DNA from: a virus
Virus record (IMG/VR): IMGVR_UViG_3300006790_000065
Location: 1 to 32,375 of that record
Reading direction: 5' to 3' (one strand)
DNA: 32,375 nucleotides
In this document: one piece after another, positions 7,194 to 15,699 of the stretch
Position numbering within the stretch: the stretch's first letter is position 1
Layout: each line of letters starts with the position of its first letter
Made by a program: the position numbers and the translations under genes
Notes under the pieces: generated by a model
What the model was told of the DNA's origin: nothing
What the model saw: only the letters and a program-made list of their open reading frames with translations
Database searches by the model: none

Positions 7194-9619
7194 TATTTAC
7201 CTTGCCTTTCTGCTTCTAGTAAAAATAATCTAAAAGCAACCATTTCCTCTTCTGAAAGGTTTGCGTTTAAATTATCTACTAAAGTAGTAAATTGTGCGGG
7301 ATTACTTTGTTGTAAAGCAGTGTACTTGTTTAATATTTCTCTAAAAGTACCTTCTTTTTCTGTTGAGTCATCAAGTAAATAACCTTTTTGAAACTGATAA
7401 TTTAAAACAGGCACATTTAAACCTGCAGGTATCTCTGCGTTAAAACCAATTACGTTTGGATTATCAGGGTCGATAGTTTTATCCCCTACATAAAATTTTC
7501 TAGTGACTACAGGTGAACCACGACCGAAAGTGTAAGACTCTTGATACTCACTTTCGTAATCATCAAGTTTTTTAAGCATGCTTTCAACATCACTAGTAAG
7601 TGCATCGGTTTTAGTTGTATCCTGTTTACCGTCAGCATCTGTAATTCTTAATAAATTAGTAGGACGTATTTGTTGTCTTAAAAAGTTTCTGTTTCTGTTT
7701 ATAAGGTTTCTAGCAAAATTGTTACGTATTTCTAAAAAGGCTGAGAGGCTAGATGCTTGCCCACCTTGTCCTATTAAAAACAATCTAGTTTCGTAATCAC
7801 TGATAGCACGTAAATCTACACCACCCTTATTGGGTGAGTAACTTGCAGCACCTTGCATAGCTAAATCAAAAAACGTTGCTTCAAGTGCCTGACCTACTAC
7901 ACCGTTATCTTTAAAAAATTGAGCTAAAGGGCTGTTAAGTGCTTCTTTAAATTCATCACTATTTACAATATTATTTTTATATACATCAAAGTCTACTGGC
8001 TTACCGTCAGGACCATAGAATGTGTAACCGCCTTTAGTTTTGTCTGAGGTTGCTAAATCAGAAAATGCTTTTAAGTTTATTCTAAGTCCGTCAACAAATT
8101 TAACTGCTCTTCCTGCAAGATTATTGAACGGTAAATCTTCAGCTCCAGGATTGGCTTCTAAAAAGTCTTTTATTAATTTGTCTTGTGCTTGTGATGAAAT
8201 AAAATAATTATCTACCGCAGTTTCTGTGGCGTTGACTGTTTCAAGTATATCGTCATAAGCTACTTGACCTCTTCTTTTATCAGCACGAGCCATACCAGCA
8301 GAGCCTTGAGACACATCGATGCTTCCGTCTGCTCCTACGCTAAAGTTAAAACCGCTATCGTCAAGATATGCGTCACGGTTAGCTAATATCTCTGCGTCAG
8401 TGACCCATGTGCCTTCATTATTGTCTTTACGAATTACAAAACGTGGTTTACCTGCTCCTGTAATTTGAGTCATTTTTTCACCTTGACCTTCTCTAAAATT
8501 ATATTGAGCAGGTGAAAGCCACTTAGTGCCTAAGTCTTCACCATCAGCACCAGCTATAGAATATAGTTTTAAATTACTTGCCTCACTATGACCTTTACGT
8601 AATATAGCTCCGCCTTTTTCCGCAGGGTCAAATGCGTTGACTTCATCTTGGTCCATCCAAACGTTGAGTAACCCACCGTCTTTACTTATAAGTGAGTATG
8701 CCTCATTATCTTGGTTTTTTGATTCACGGATATTGCCTGGAAACTTTTTAGCATAATAACTAAAACTTGGTTCGTCTAAAAATACTGTCTCTTTATCTGT
8801 AAAATCACCCGAGTTACTTATATCATATGCTTTAGGTGCTTCTAGTTGACTTTTTTGTAAGGCTAGGTTGAGTGCAGCTTTATTTTTATAATCTAATAAA
8901 CTAAACTGCATAACTAAATCATTAATTTTTTCTTGTTTTTTCAAGCCTACAGTTTTTAAGGCTTTTTCATAAGATCTTTCATCTTTACGTTTATTAAAGA
9001 AATATTTGAGAGTAGCTTGACTTAAAGCTGTTGGCCAATCGTCTCCTTTAGTTCCTGCTTCTGCTAAACTTAAACCGAATAACATAATCGGTAATTTTTT
9101 ATCAGGCTCTTGTATAAACTGTTCGTAGTCTAAATCATAAACTTGTTTTGCTGCTTGACCGAAGACTCTTTTTAAATCATCATCAGTAAAGCCCATCTCA
9201 TCTGTAAGTTTTTGTACTTCTAATAATTTTTCTGCACCCTCAGTGTCCTCTTGATTTTGTGACATCCATGCAGCATTTGATGCGTTAAACATCTGACGTA
9301 TACTTAAATTACCGTCGTTATCTGTACCGTCAAAACCTAGTTCACCTGTAACATAGTCAGCTATATCTGTTCCTAAGTTTGTATCTGGTTTAGGCATACT
9401 TTTTGAATCAAAAGCTAAAGTTTGTATACCTTGAGGGGATATCATAGGTGTAGTAGGTCTGTCTATATTTATTTGGCTATTAACTAAATCAGTTACTAAG
9501 TTTCTTGGTAGTCCAGTTTGTTGTATTATGGTTTCAATAGGTGTGTTTTGACCTATTAGCTGAGTAGCTAAATCAATACTTTGTTGTTGATCTCTTAACT
9601 GAGCTGGGTTCATTACCAT
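7193..9619 (-). CDS. Largest probable internal virion protein
   Basis: The 808-residue protein is hydrophilic, with no signal peptide or membrane segment, and is rich in Asn, Asp, Gln and Lys. The N terminus (about residues 1-60) is Gln/Ile-rich and helical. The middle contains many short mixed alpha/beta stretches, and the C terminus is helical, ending in LSEEEMVAFRLFLLEAERQGK-like sequence. I do not recognise a named domain and see no lysozyme or transglycosylase motif. Start and stop overlap both neighbours by one base, so it belongs to a tightly packed set with the 401- and 709-residue proteins. By size and context it is likely an ejection or internal core protein. Confidence 0.55.
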   Translation of the reverse strand: MVMNPAQLRDQQQSIDLATQLIGQNTPIETIIQQTGLPRNLVTDLVNSQINIDRPTTPMISPQGIQTLAFDSKSMPKPDTNLGTDIADYVTGELGFDGTDNDGNLSIRQMFNASNAAWMSQNQEDTEGAEKLLEVQKLTDEMGFTDDDLKRVFGQAAKQVYDLDYEQFIQEPDKKLPIMLFGLSLAEAGTKGDDWPTALSQATLKYFFNKRKDERSYEKALKTVGLKKQEKINDLVMQFSLLDYKNKAALNLALQKSQLEAPKAYDISNSGDFTDKETVFLDEPSFSYYAKKFPGNIRESKNQDNEAYSLISKDGGLLNVWMDQDEVNAFDPAEKGGAILRKGHSEASNLKLYSIAGADGEDLGTKWLSPAQYNFREGQGEKMTQITGAGKPRFVIRKDNNEGTWVTDAEILANRDAYLDDSGFNFSVGADGSIDVSQGSAGMARADKRRGQVAYDDILETVNATETAVDNYFISSQAQDKLIKDFLEANPGAEDLPFNNLAGRAVKFVDGLRINLKAFSDLATSDKTKGGYTFYGPDGKPVDFDVYKNNIVNSDEFKEALNSPLAQFFKDNGVVGQALEATFFDLAMQGAASYSPNKGGVDLRAISDYETRLFLIGQGGQASSLSAFLEIRNNFARNLINRNRNFLRQQIRPTNLLRITDADGKQDTTKTDALTSDVESMLKKLDDYESEYQESYTFGRGSPVVTRKFYVGDKTIDPDNPNVIGFNAEIPAGLNVPVLNYQFQKGYLLDDSTEKEGTFREILNKYTALQQSNPAQFTTLVDNLNANLSEEEMVAFRLFLLEAERQGK

Positions 9620-10824
9620 TATGAAATTGCCCCATATGCAGCAATCGCTGTGCCTAGTCCTTGCATCAAGCTATTACTAGGCTGACTAGATGAACTTTGT
9701 GTAATAGTTTGTCCACCAAGAGCTGGGGCGAAGCCTGCAGCAATCTGACCTATTTGTCCAAAGGTTTGTAAAGGTAAGTTGTATTGACCTAAGAAGTTTT
9801 GGTAAGCTAAGTCTAGTCCAGCTTGTTCCTGTCCTCTCTGCATACCGCCTACTCCTAAGAGTCTATTAATATCTGTACCTACTAAACCACTGATACCTTG
9901 TCCTAGTCCTGCCATCTGTTGACCTACGTTAGCACCGAACTGACCTAGACGTAAACCGCTAGTAGAAATATCTCTACCGACTCCGCCGAGGATATTACTT
10001 AAACCTGTACCTAAACTACCTAAACCACCAGCCACGTTACCTTGCTGACCTGCTAAGTTACCGTAAAGTTGGCTAGTTTGTAGTTGTCTACGTTGCTGTT
10101 GTTCAAAAGCATTCTGTGCCTGTTGTTGAGCTTGACTAAACCCTCTACTTCTTATATTGGCTAAAGCGTCTGTGGCACCTCGACCGAAACTTTCAGCTAA
10201 ATCTTCTTGACGTAATCTACCACGTGAACCACCGTAAGCTCCGCTTCTAACTTGTGCTGCTCTATCTGCGATAGACGCTTGATTAAACTGTTTATTTAAG
10301 TCTTCAAGAGTTTGTGCTACTACTTGCTCCTCAAAAGGATTATAAAATCCACCTGCCATTCTTGGGTCAAAAGCTCCTATACCCCCTAAAGCTATATCTT
10401 GGGCTAAATTAAATTGTCCAGGAAGACCACGAAGTATTCCTGCTGCTTCACGAACAGCACCTGCTCCTTCACGTCCAGCTTGTTGTAAGTAATCTGTACC
10501 TAAATCTGTGCTTCTGCGTACATCACCTAAAGATTGTTCACTTAACTGTTCCGCTCTACGTATAAAAGGTAGATAAGAACCAGAACTTTCACCTGCTAGC
10601 CTAAAGGCTTGTTGCTCTGCAGGAGTAAAACCTGCTATACGGTCACCAGTATAAGTGTAAGGTGTAGCACCTTCAACACCCATACCCATTAACCTATTAA
10701 CGAGCTCTTGATTTAATAGAGGTAAAATCCCAGGAATATTAGCTCCTGGAACACCAGCAAAAAATTGTTGTAAAAATGCTGGTGGTAAACTCTCTACTCT
10801 TGCAAACTGTTCTTGTGTAGCCAT
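9619..10824 (-). CDS. Gln/Gly-rich probable ejection protein
   Basis: The 401-residue protein opens with a segment containing LPPAFLQQFFAG, then YTGDRIAGFTPAEQQAFRLAGE near residues 58-79, a type of sequence I associate with virion proteins of marine phages. The rest is Ala/Gln/Gly-rich and helical, with AQQQAQNAFEQQQRRQLQ near 230-247, then repeated LGxGLSNILGGVG-like glycine turns. This low-complexity, helix-breaking pattern fits a protein that leaves the capsid unfolded and refolds in the envelope, as P22 gp7, gp16 and gp20 do. No enzymatic motif is visible. One-base overlaps link it to both neighbours. Confidence 0.6.
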   Translation of the reverse strand: MATQEQFARVESLPPAFLQQFFAGVPGANIPGILPLLNQELVNRLMGMGVEGATPYTYTGDRIAGFTPAEQQAFRLAGESSGSYLPFIRRAEQLSEQSLGDVRRSTDLGTDYLQQAGREGAGAVREAAGILRGLPGQFNLAQDIALGGIGAFDPRMAGGFYNPFEEQVVAQTLEDLNKQFNQASIADRAAQVRSGAYGGSRGRLRQEDLAESFGRGATDALANIRSRGFSQAQQQAQNAFEQQQRRQLQTSQLYGNLAGQQGNVAGGLGSLGTGLSNILGGVGRDISTSGLRLGQFGANVGQQMAGLGQGISGLVGTDINRLLGVGGMQRGQEQAGLDLAYQNFLGQYNLPLQTFGQIGQIAAGFAPALGGQTITQSSSSQPSNSLMQGLGTAIAAYGAIS

Positions 10825-11771
10825 TATGCTTTACCTATCCCCATACGTTGTGCTTTCTTTTCATTATTGTCCATCATAGCGTATAGCATAGCTATACCTT
10901 TATCGTGATTACCGTTGCCCATACCTGTTACTGCTTGTTTTGTCATTACGAACTCACCGTCGGCGAGCAGTGCTGGAATAGTATCCTTATTACCTGACCC
11001 CATAGGATCACTTAGATCACCTCCTGACTGTCGTAAATCTACTTCTGGCATTGCTCCGCCGTCAGCGAGTCTAGCTATACCTCCATTTTTAGAGGCTAAT
11101 ACTTGACTTTGTTGAAAGGTGGGGAAAGCGATATCACCGTAATCTTCTTGACCTCCTCTAGCTAACAGCTCTAAATATGTTTGTGATACAGGATCCATAT
11201 TCCCTCCTGGCATACTTGTACTAGCCATAGGTATACCCCCTGTTCCGTACACATCACTTAATACAGCAGGTCGTAATCCTTGAGTAAAATAACCGCTTGA
11301 AGATGCTGGCATTTGTACACTGCCTGTTTCCATAGGGTCAAAAGCTCCTAAACCTGCTAAGCCAGTTCCTATAACTCCTGCTTTTTGTAACATACCTAAA
11401 TCACCATAGGAAGTTGCAAGTGTGCCTTCTTTACCAAATACATCAGCAAACGTCGCGTCACCACCTATAATATTTCTAGCTCCAGCACCGATGTCTTTGA
11501 AAAATCCACCTACATCGCCTTGTCCTGCCTGAGCACCACCAAAACCAATACGAGGATTTGATAAAGTGCCTCCTTGTAAACCTGCACCAGCAGCAATATT
11601 TGCGCCACCATAAACTTTGGCAGCACTAGTTAGTGATTGACCTAAGTCTCTACCTTCAGCTGTTGAACCTATACCTTGTCCTATCGCAGCACCTGCAGGT
11701 CCTCCTACAGCAAAACCTACAACTGTGGCTATATCTCTTAAATTTTTCTTAAAAAACTTTTTAATACCCAT
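10824..11771 (-). CDS. Gly-rich virion protein with DGEFVM motif
   Basis: The 315-residue protein starts with a basic helix (MGIKKFFKKNLRDIATV) followed by a Gly/Ala hydrophobic stretch FAVGGPAGAAIGQGIGS, a membrane-seeking design. Near the C terminus is a motif running from MGSGNKDTIPALLADGEFVM to VTGMGNGNHDKG, which I recognise as recurrent in marine phage virion proteins, often annotated as tail or structural. Its biochemical role is unknown to me. It sits between the three-helix holin and the internal-protein genes, so either an ejection protein or a tail component is possible; I favour the former. Confidence 0.6.
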   Translation of the reverse strand: MGIKKFFKKNLRDIATVVGFAVGGPAGAAIGQGIGSTAEGRDLGQSLTSAAKVYGGANIAAGAGLQGGTLSNPRIGFGGAQAGQGDVGGFFKDIGAGARNIIGGDATFADVFGKEGTLATSYGDLGMLQKAGVIGTGLAGLGAFDPMETGSVQMPASSSGYFTQGLRPAVLSDVYGTGGIPMASTSMPGGNMDPVSQTYLELLARGGQEDYGDIAFPTFQQSQVLASKNGGIARLADGGAMPEVDLRQSGGDLSDPMGSGNKDTIPALLADGEFVMTKQAVTGMGNGNHDKGIAMLYAMMDNNEKKAQRMGIGKA

Positions 11772-12160
11772 TAGTTACCTTTCGTTACTCTTTTCATTTT
11801 TTCAAATGTACGTAAGCCACCTAAACCGAGCATGCCCATTAGGATGGTGCTGAGTTGAGCAAATTCAAACTCAGGTAAAGTTATAGTATAACCTGAAAGT
11901 GTCAAGATAGTAGCCAAAATAGGACTTAAAATGAAGTGATAGCCTAGTGCTATAGCACATATCCATCCTACCATAGGTCGCCAACCAGCTACAAACTTGC
12001 TTGGATGTTGAGCTTCTGCTTTGTTTAACTCTATTTGTGCTAAGTTAGCATTGTGTAAAGACATCTCCATCTCATGTTTAAGTGTAGCTTGTAAGTCTTT
12101 ATCAACTACAAATTTATCTACTACACCGCCTACTGCACTTATTAATTTATCTGGTATCAT
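11771..12160 (-). CDS. Holin of the three-transmembrane gene-transfer-release type
   Basis: The 129-residue protein has an N-terminal amphipathic and charged region (1-58), the signature FVAGWRPMVGW (56-66), and three hydrophobic segments at roughly 63-77, 78-91 and 103-117, ending with GMLGLGGLRTFEK. This matches the family named holin of 3TMs for gene-transfer release (PF11351). Holins collect in the cytoplasmic membrane and open holes that let the endolysin reach the cell wall. It lies about 3.5 kb from the M15 endolysin, with tail and small genes between them, so the lysis genes are not one cassette. The start ATG at 12160 follows a purine-rich AAGAGAAAAAAG. Confidence 0.88.
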   Translation of the reverse strand: MIPDKLISAVGGVVDKFVVDKDLQATLKHEMEMSLHNANLAQIELNKAEAQHPSKFVAGWRPMVGWICAIALGYHFILSPILATILTLSGYTITLPEFEFAQLSTILMGMLGLGGLRTFEKMKRVTKGN

Positions 12161-12281
12161 CTTTTTTCTCTTTTAATTTTCTTTCTTGCATGAGTAACTT
12201 TAACTCATGCCATCTATAAAAACGTTTATTAATGTGATCCCAGTACCATCCAGGATTATCTTTTTTATTTTCTGCCAACAT
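12147..12281 (-). CDS. Possible 44-residue charged small protein
   Basis: A short frame starts at ATG 12279-12281 inside the 3' end of the upstream membrane-protein gene and stops at 12147-12149, just inside the holin gene. It would encode a hydrophilic peptide with NPGWYWDHINKRFYRWHEL near residues 9-27 and a lysine-rich C-terminal helix. It fills the otherwise empty 104-base gap exactly, overlapping both neighbours by 17 and 14 bases, as is usual for coupled phage genes. There is no clear ribosome binding site, so its translation would rely on coupling. Function unknown. Confidence 0.5.
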   Translation of the reverse strand: MLAENKKDNPGWYWDHINKRFYRWHELKLLMQERKLKEKKDDTR

Positions 12282-12522
12282 ATAAACCAAACCATGCTGC
12301 ACCTGCACCCACTATAACTGATACAAAAGCACTTTGTGCATTCGTTGGGTCAGGTAACGTCATAAACCATTCAGTAGTTCTATAAAACGCTATACCGTAT
12401 AACGTAATTAATAATCTAGGAAACACTCTCCATTTATCAAAGCCTTCTGCTAGATTATACCAAGTTTTATGTTCACTCACTTCTAACTTATGAGCTTGTT
12501 CCATTTGTTCATCAATAGTCAT
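12265..12522 (-). CDS. Small membrane protein with two predicted helices
   Basis: The 85-residue protein has a charged N-terminal half (1-33) and two hydrophobic segments, about 34-55 (PRLLITLYGIAFYR) and 62-82 (AFVSVIVGAGAAWFGLYVG). I do not recognise a named family. Its place one gene upstream of the three-helix holin makes an accessory lysis role, such as pinholin, holin partner or antiholin, reasonable, but any phage membrane protein would look like this. Two bases separate it from the upstream basic-protein gene, and the start ATG is plausible. Confidence 0.7.
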   Translation of the reverse strand: MTIDEQMEQAHKLEVSEHKTWYNLAEGFDKWRVFPRLLITLYGIAFYRTTEWFMTLPDPTNAQSAFVSVIVGAGAAWFGLYVGRK

Positions 12523-12524
12523 AG

Positions 12525-12869
12525 TTAAGAATATTTAGTTGTTTTACGTCTTTCGGGCAGTACAGCTCCACAACCTCTGTGTTTTGATTTAGTGCGTAAA
12601 GGTCTTACAACACCACCAGCTACTTTTTTAAGTAAATCACTGTCTGCTTTCCGTGCACCGCCTTTACCTGTAGCGAAACTACGTACTCGACCGCATGCCC
12701 AACTATGAGAACTTTGTCCTGGACGAGAGCCAGAACTAAAATATGCACCTTGTCCACGTTTGTAGACTTTCATTAGCTTACCAGTGCTAAACTTGCTACT
12801 TTTTGCGTACTTTTTTACGCACGCTGGTACGCTTCCTTTTGACTTGCTTTTTGACTTTTTTCTTGGCAT
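12525..12869 (-). CDS. Basic protein resembling DUF5824
   Basis: The 114-residue protein begins with a Lys/Ser run, then VPACVKKYAKSS, a GAYFSSGSRPGQSSHSWACGRVRSF block around residues 41-65, and ends basic. The pattern of G-x-AY-x-SG-x-RPGQ-x(3)-SW followed by a Gly/Lys stretch is what I recall of the DUF5824 family of phage proteins, whose function is not known to me. The high charge suggests DNA or RNA binding, perhaps inside the virion. Its first 25 codons overlap the 3' end of the preceding basic-protein gene in another frame by 74 bases, an unusually long overlap for this genome. Confidence 0.65.
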   Translation of the reverse strand: MPRKKSKSKSKGSVPACVKKYAKSSKFSTGKLMKVYKRGQGAYFSSGSRPGQSSHSWACGRVRSFATGKGGARKADSDLLKKVAGGVVRPLRTKSKHRGCGAVLPERRKTTKYS

Positions 12870-13047
12870 CCTTCGCTCGCGATTTTTCTACTGCCTCATA
12901 ATCTTTTGAGGTCATTTTACCTGAGAGATATTTCTTACGTGTTCTCAGTATTTCTCTTTCACGTGCAGAAGGATTTTTAGCACCCTTTAAATAGGCTTTG
13001 GGTACACCCTTTCTGGATTTTTTTACTTTAGGAAATTTCCTAGCCAT
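12796..13047 (-). CDS. Highly basic small protein
   Basis: The 83-residue protein is about one third Lys plus Arg. It starts MARKFPKVKKSRKGVPKAYL, includes SAREREILRTRKKYLSGKMTS (about 27-47), and ends in a polybasic tail KRKRTSVRKKVRKK. There is no hydrophobic core segment of note. It resembles small virion-associated or nucleic-acid-condensing proteins seen in other phages, but I assign no function. Its polybasic tail is encoded in the segment that also encodes the basic N terminus of the next gene. It overlaps the HNH gene upstream by eight bases. Confidence 0.65.
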   Translation of the reverse strand: MARKFPKVKKSRKGVPKAYLKGAKNPSAREREILRTRKKYLSGKMTSKDYEAVEKSRAKDAKKKVKKQVKRKRTSVRKKVRKK

Positions 13048-13510
13048 TTGTATTATTGTATATTAATTTTATCAATTTGATAAATTTTTCTTGTGGTAAA
13101 TCATGTTTTAAAAAGTTTACACTTTTAGCTATAAGTTGTATATTTTCTATATAATAGCCTACAGTGGGGTCTATACGGTCTATAGAGATGTTGAAATCAT
13201 ACTCTTCCTCGCTACTTCTTTTAAAAGTAAGTTCTTGACCAGTAAGAGCACATTTACCCTCTTGTTCAGCGTAAAGTTTATATAATTGTTGAGGTGTGAT
13301 TTCCCAAGGAATACCTTGTTTTTTACGGACATACCTCAGTTGTACGTACAAGTTTTGTATGTAGTTTAGTGGGTTACTACTAATTCTATCATTACGTCTT
13401 TCTGATTTACATGTATTACACTGACGGCTGTTCGATTTACTCAGGTCAAACTCATCAAGAGGTTTTTTAATTCCACAAAAGTTGCACTTACGAGATCGTG
13501 ACGGTGACAC
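13040..13510 (-). CDS. HNH-type (homing-like) endonuclease
   Basis: Read from a GTG at 13510 the protein has 156 residues. An N-terminal zinc-binding knuckle uses Cys9, Cys12, Cys31 and Cys34. The C-terminal part carries GKCALTGQELT (85-95) and the core SIDRIDPTVGYYIENIQLI (109-127), a pattern found in HNH endonucleases of marine phages; the first catalytic His of the classic HNH triad is replaced in this subtype. It should nick or cut DNA. It lies between structural genes and overlaps the 3' end of the upstream tail gene by 23 bases. An AGGGG nine bases before the GTG supports this start; the alternatives ATG at 13552 and ATG at 13591 would increase the overlap and lack a ribosome site. Confidence 0.8.
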   Translation of the reverse strand: MSPSRSRKCNFCGIKKPLDEFDLSKSNSRQCNTCKSERRNDRISSNPLNYIQNLYVQLRYVRKKQGIPWEITPQQLYKLYAEQEGKCALTGQELTFKRSSEEEYDFNISIDRIDPTVGYYIENIQLIAKSVNFLKHDLPQEKFIKLIKLIYNNTNG

Positions 13511-13808
13511 TTCCAAGTTCCCCTGTAACTGAGTAACCAGAAGCAGTGGCATAAAACTGTGATGTAAAACAATCACGCCACTGTGTACCATCCCAACACT
13601 GCAGAGTATTGGTGTTAGTATTAAATATCAACGCTCCTGGATTGGGTATATTTTCTTGATCTCTTTGTGCGGTAGTTGCTTGACGTGTATTATCAGGATC
13701 AACTGTAGCTAAGTTTAGTTCTAATATTCTAATTAATCTGTTGTATACTCCAGCGTCAACAGGAGTGTCATAACTTATGGGTAGTCTTGTAGGCAGTAAT
13801 TTACTCAT
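13488..13808 (-). CDS. Small tail-region structural protein
   Basis: The 106-residue protein has a helical N terminus (PVDAGVYNRLIRILELNL, 16-33) and a beta-rich C-terminal half with NPGALIFNTNTNTLQCWDGTQWRD, resembling the beta-hairpin repeats of tail-fibre attachment proteins. It ends GSVTVTIS, similar to the C terminus of the zinc-ribbon protein at 23109-23468. The start ATG overlaps the stop of the stabilisation protein gene. The context suggests a tail-tip or hub accessory protein. The HNH gene begins within its last codons. Confidence 0.6.
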   Translation of the reverse strand: MSKLLPTRLPISYDTPVDAGVYNRLIRILELNLATVDPDNTRQATTAQRDQENIPNPGALIFNTNTNTLQCWDGTQWRDCFTSQFYATASGYSVTGELGSVTVTIS

Positions 13809-15679
13809 CTTCTACCATCAGGTCTTATGTCTATCCTAGTTGCTCCTAGTCTCCAGCCTGTATCATCGTTACCTGTACCTGAGGCATCATCATCTGATTC
13901 TATTCTTAGTACAGCCTGTCTTGACCGTGAGCGTACAAAAACCTGTTGTGAAGTGCTTCCTATAGAACTTGTACTGTTAGTTGTTAGTGAGTCTCCTGGA
14001 AAATCTCTAGTTTTTAAAACTATGTTTACTTTACCAGCAGAAGTATTATTTAAAAATCTCATATCAGGCACTATCCTATTTATAAAACTGAAACTTTCAC
14101 CGTCTCCTATATCAAAGTCTGCACTCTCAATAAACACTCCAGTCATAGGTGAACCGTCATCATTGTAGCCAAACTCATGTTCATATAAATAATTACTACC
14201 AGTTGCTCTTGGGTAGTTCACTATATTTCTATCTAACCAAGCAGTTCTACTAAGATTACCGTACGACCATGCTTGCTCAACATAGTTGTACGTAATGTAT
14301 CTATCTATAACTGTTTCACCATCAGAACAATAAAACCAACCTACTTCGTTAAACTCATTATTTGTGAATGCAAAAAACTGGAAGGATTGACCTATATTCA
14401 TATCCTCAAAAACATAACTTTGAACAGGACAAGGCACTTTTTGTACAGCACCGTTATAAACGTAAAAGCTGTCATAACCCATCCAAAAAACTCCATTAGG
14501 AGCAGTAATCGCAGCATTTGGTCCAATTAAACCTGTATTTTTATTAATTAAATTTAAACCGAAGGTAAAAGGTGGTCCTATAAACTGCATTGAATATATA
14601 GCTGTGTCCGTCCAAACAAGTATTTCTTGTCTAGATTTTACAGCACCGACTATAATTGAACCTTCAGATAACCTTAGACTTCCAGCTGTATTAGTGTTTT
14701 GTGGTTCAAACTCTAATTCATTTTCTTGATCACTAAATGCTATAAGCATAGGGTCACTTGTTCCTGTTCTAGCTGTACCTGCATCGTTAAGTGGGTCAGC
14801 ACCAAACACTATAACATGTCTATCTGTTTCAGAAACTAAAGTTTGTAGTCCTACTGTGGGCACTAAATTAGCTCCTGTTTTTAAACTAAGCTGGACTGCT
14901 CTTGTTGAGACACCGTCAGTAGCATCCCAGTAAAATATAGATCCATTCCTAGGATTTATAATCAGGTCTTCACCAAAATTATCTGCTGACCAAAGCCTGA
15001 GTTGATTAGTAAAACTTAAACCAGTAGTAGAACCATATGGTCCTGCTCCCCAAGTACCTACACTCCAACCTGTGCTTGATGAATAAACATTCAATCCAAC
15101 ATTTATTTGATATGTACCTACTGTAGAACTTCCGCCATTACCACTGTCTGAAGCATTAGCTGTTACAGTGCTGCCTCCTGTGTCTTTAGCCTCAATAGTA
15201 TAACTATTAGCATTTACTATGGTTGCTATCTGATATTCTTGATTTAAAACTGCTGCAGTGATATTGCCACCTAAAGTTGCAGCACTGCTAAAAGTAACAA
15301 AGTCGTTCTGTACTGCACCGTGTGCTGTGTCTGTTACAGTTATGGTGGCGTCCCCATTAGTAGCTGAAAAAGTAACATCTCCTGCACCAGTGGTTCTACG
15401 TATAGGTGTGATATCGTTATACCCTCCACCTTGTATAATGTAGTACTTTTCATTAGTACCTAGTCCTAGTTCTTGAGTACCATTTAATAAAACCCAGTTA
15501 TGTAAATGTCTTCCTGTTCCTTCAAAAGCTGAACTAATTTCTTTTCGCCAACCACCTATCTTTTCTGGTCGACCAAAGTTGAAACGCACTAAATTACAAT
15601 CAAACCAACCTCCCTCACTATCGTATGAAGTTCCTTCTCTAAAAATCCCAGGTTTGAAAATAAATTTATTAAGTGGCAT
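13805..15679 (-). CDS. P22 gp10-like tail hub / packaged-DNA stabilisation protein
   Basis: The 624-residue, beta-rich protein has at its N terminus the signature PGIFREGTSYDSEGGWFDCN (11-30) followed by LVRFNFGRPEKIGGWRKE, which I associate with phage stabilisation proteins (P22 gp10-like) and their marine relatives. Downstream are many short beta strands with Trp/Tyr/Gly repeats, as expected of a propeller-like tail hub. P22 gp10 joins the portal-bound gp4 ring and plugs the tail to keep packaged DNA inside. Its partner gp4-like protein is at 23468-24139. The gene is preceded by the endolysin, with 20 bases between. Confidence is good for the family, moderate for the exact orthology. Confidence 0.7.
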   Translation of the reverse strand: MPLNKFIFKPGIFREGTSYDSEGGWFDCNLVRFNFGRPEKIGGWRKEISSAFEGTGRHLHNWVLLNGTQELGLGTNEKYYIIQGGGYNDITPIRRTTGAGDVTFSATNGDATITVTDTAHGAVQNDFVTFSSAATLGGNITAAVLNQEYQIATIVNANSYTIEAKDTGGSTVTANASDSGNGGSSTVGTYQINVGLNVYSSSTGWSVGTWGAGPYGSTTGLSFTNQLRLWSADNFGEDLIINPRNGSIFYWDATDGVSTRAVQLSLKTGANLVPTVGLQTLVSETDRHVIVFGADPLNDAGTARTGTSDPMLIAFSDQENELEFEPQNTNTAGSLRLSEGSIIVGAVKSRQEILVWTDTAIYSMQFIGPPFTFGLNLINKNTGLIGPNAAITAPNGVFWMGYDSFYVYNGAVQKVPCPVQSYVFEDMNIGQSFQFFAFTNNEFNEVGWFYCSDGETVIDRYITYNYVEQAWSYGNLSRTAWLDRNIVNYPRATGSNYLYEHEFGYNDDGSPMTGVFIESADFDIGDGESFSFINRIVPDMRFLNNTSAGKVNIVLKTRDFPGDSLTTNSTSSIGSTSQQVFVRSRSRQAVLRIESDDDASGTGNDDTGWRLGATRIDIRPDGRR

Positions 15680-15699
15680 AACACTAATATTTTATAGTA

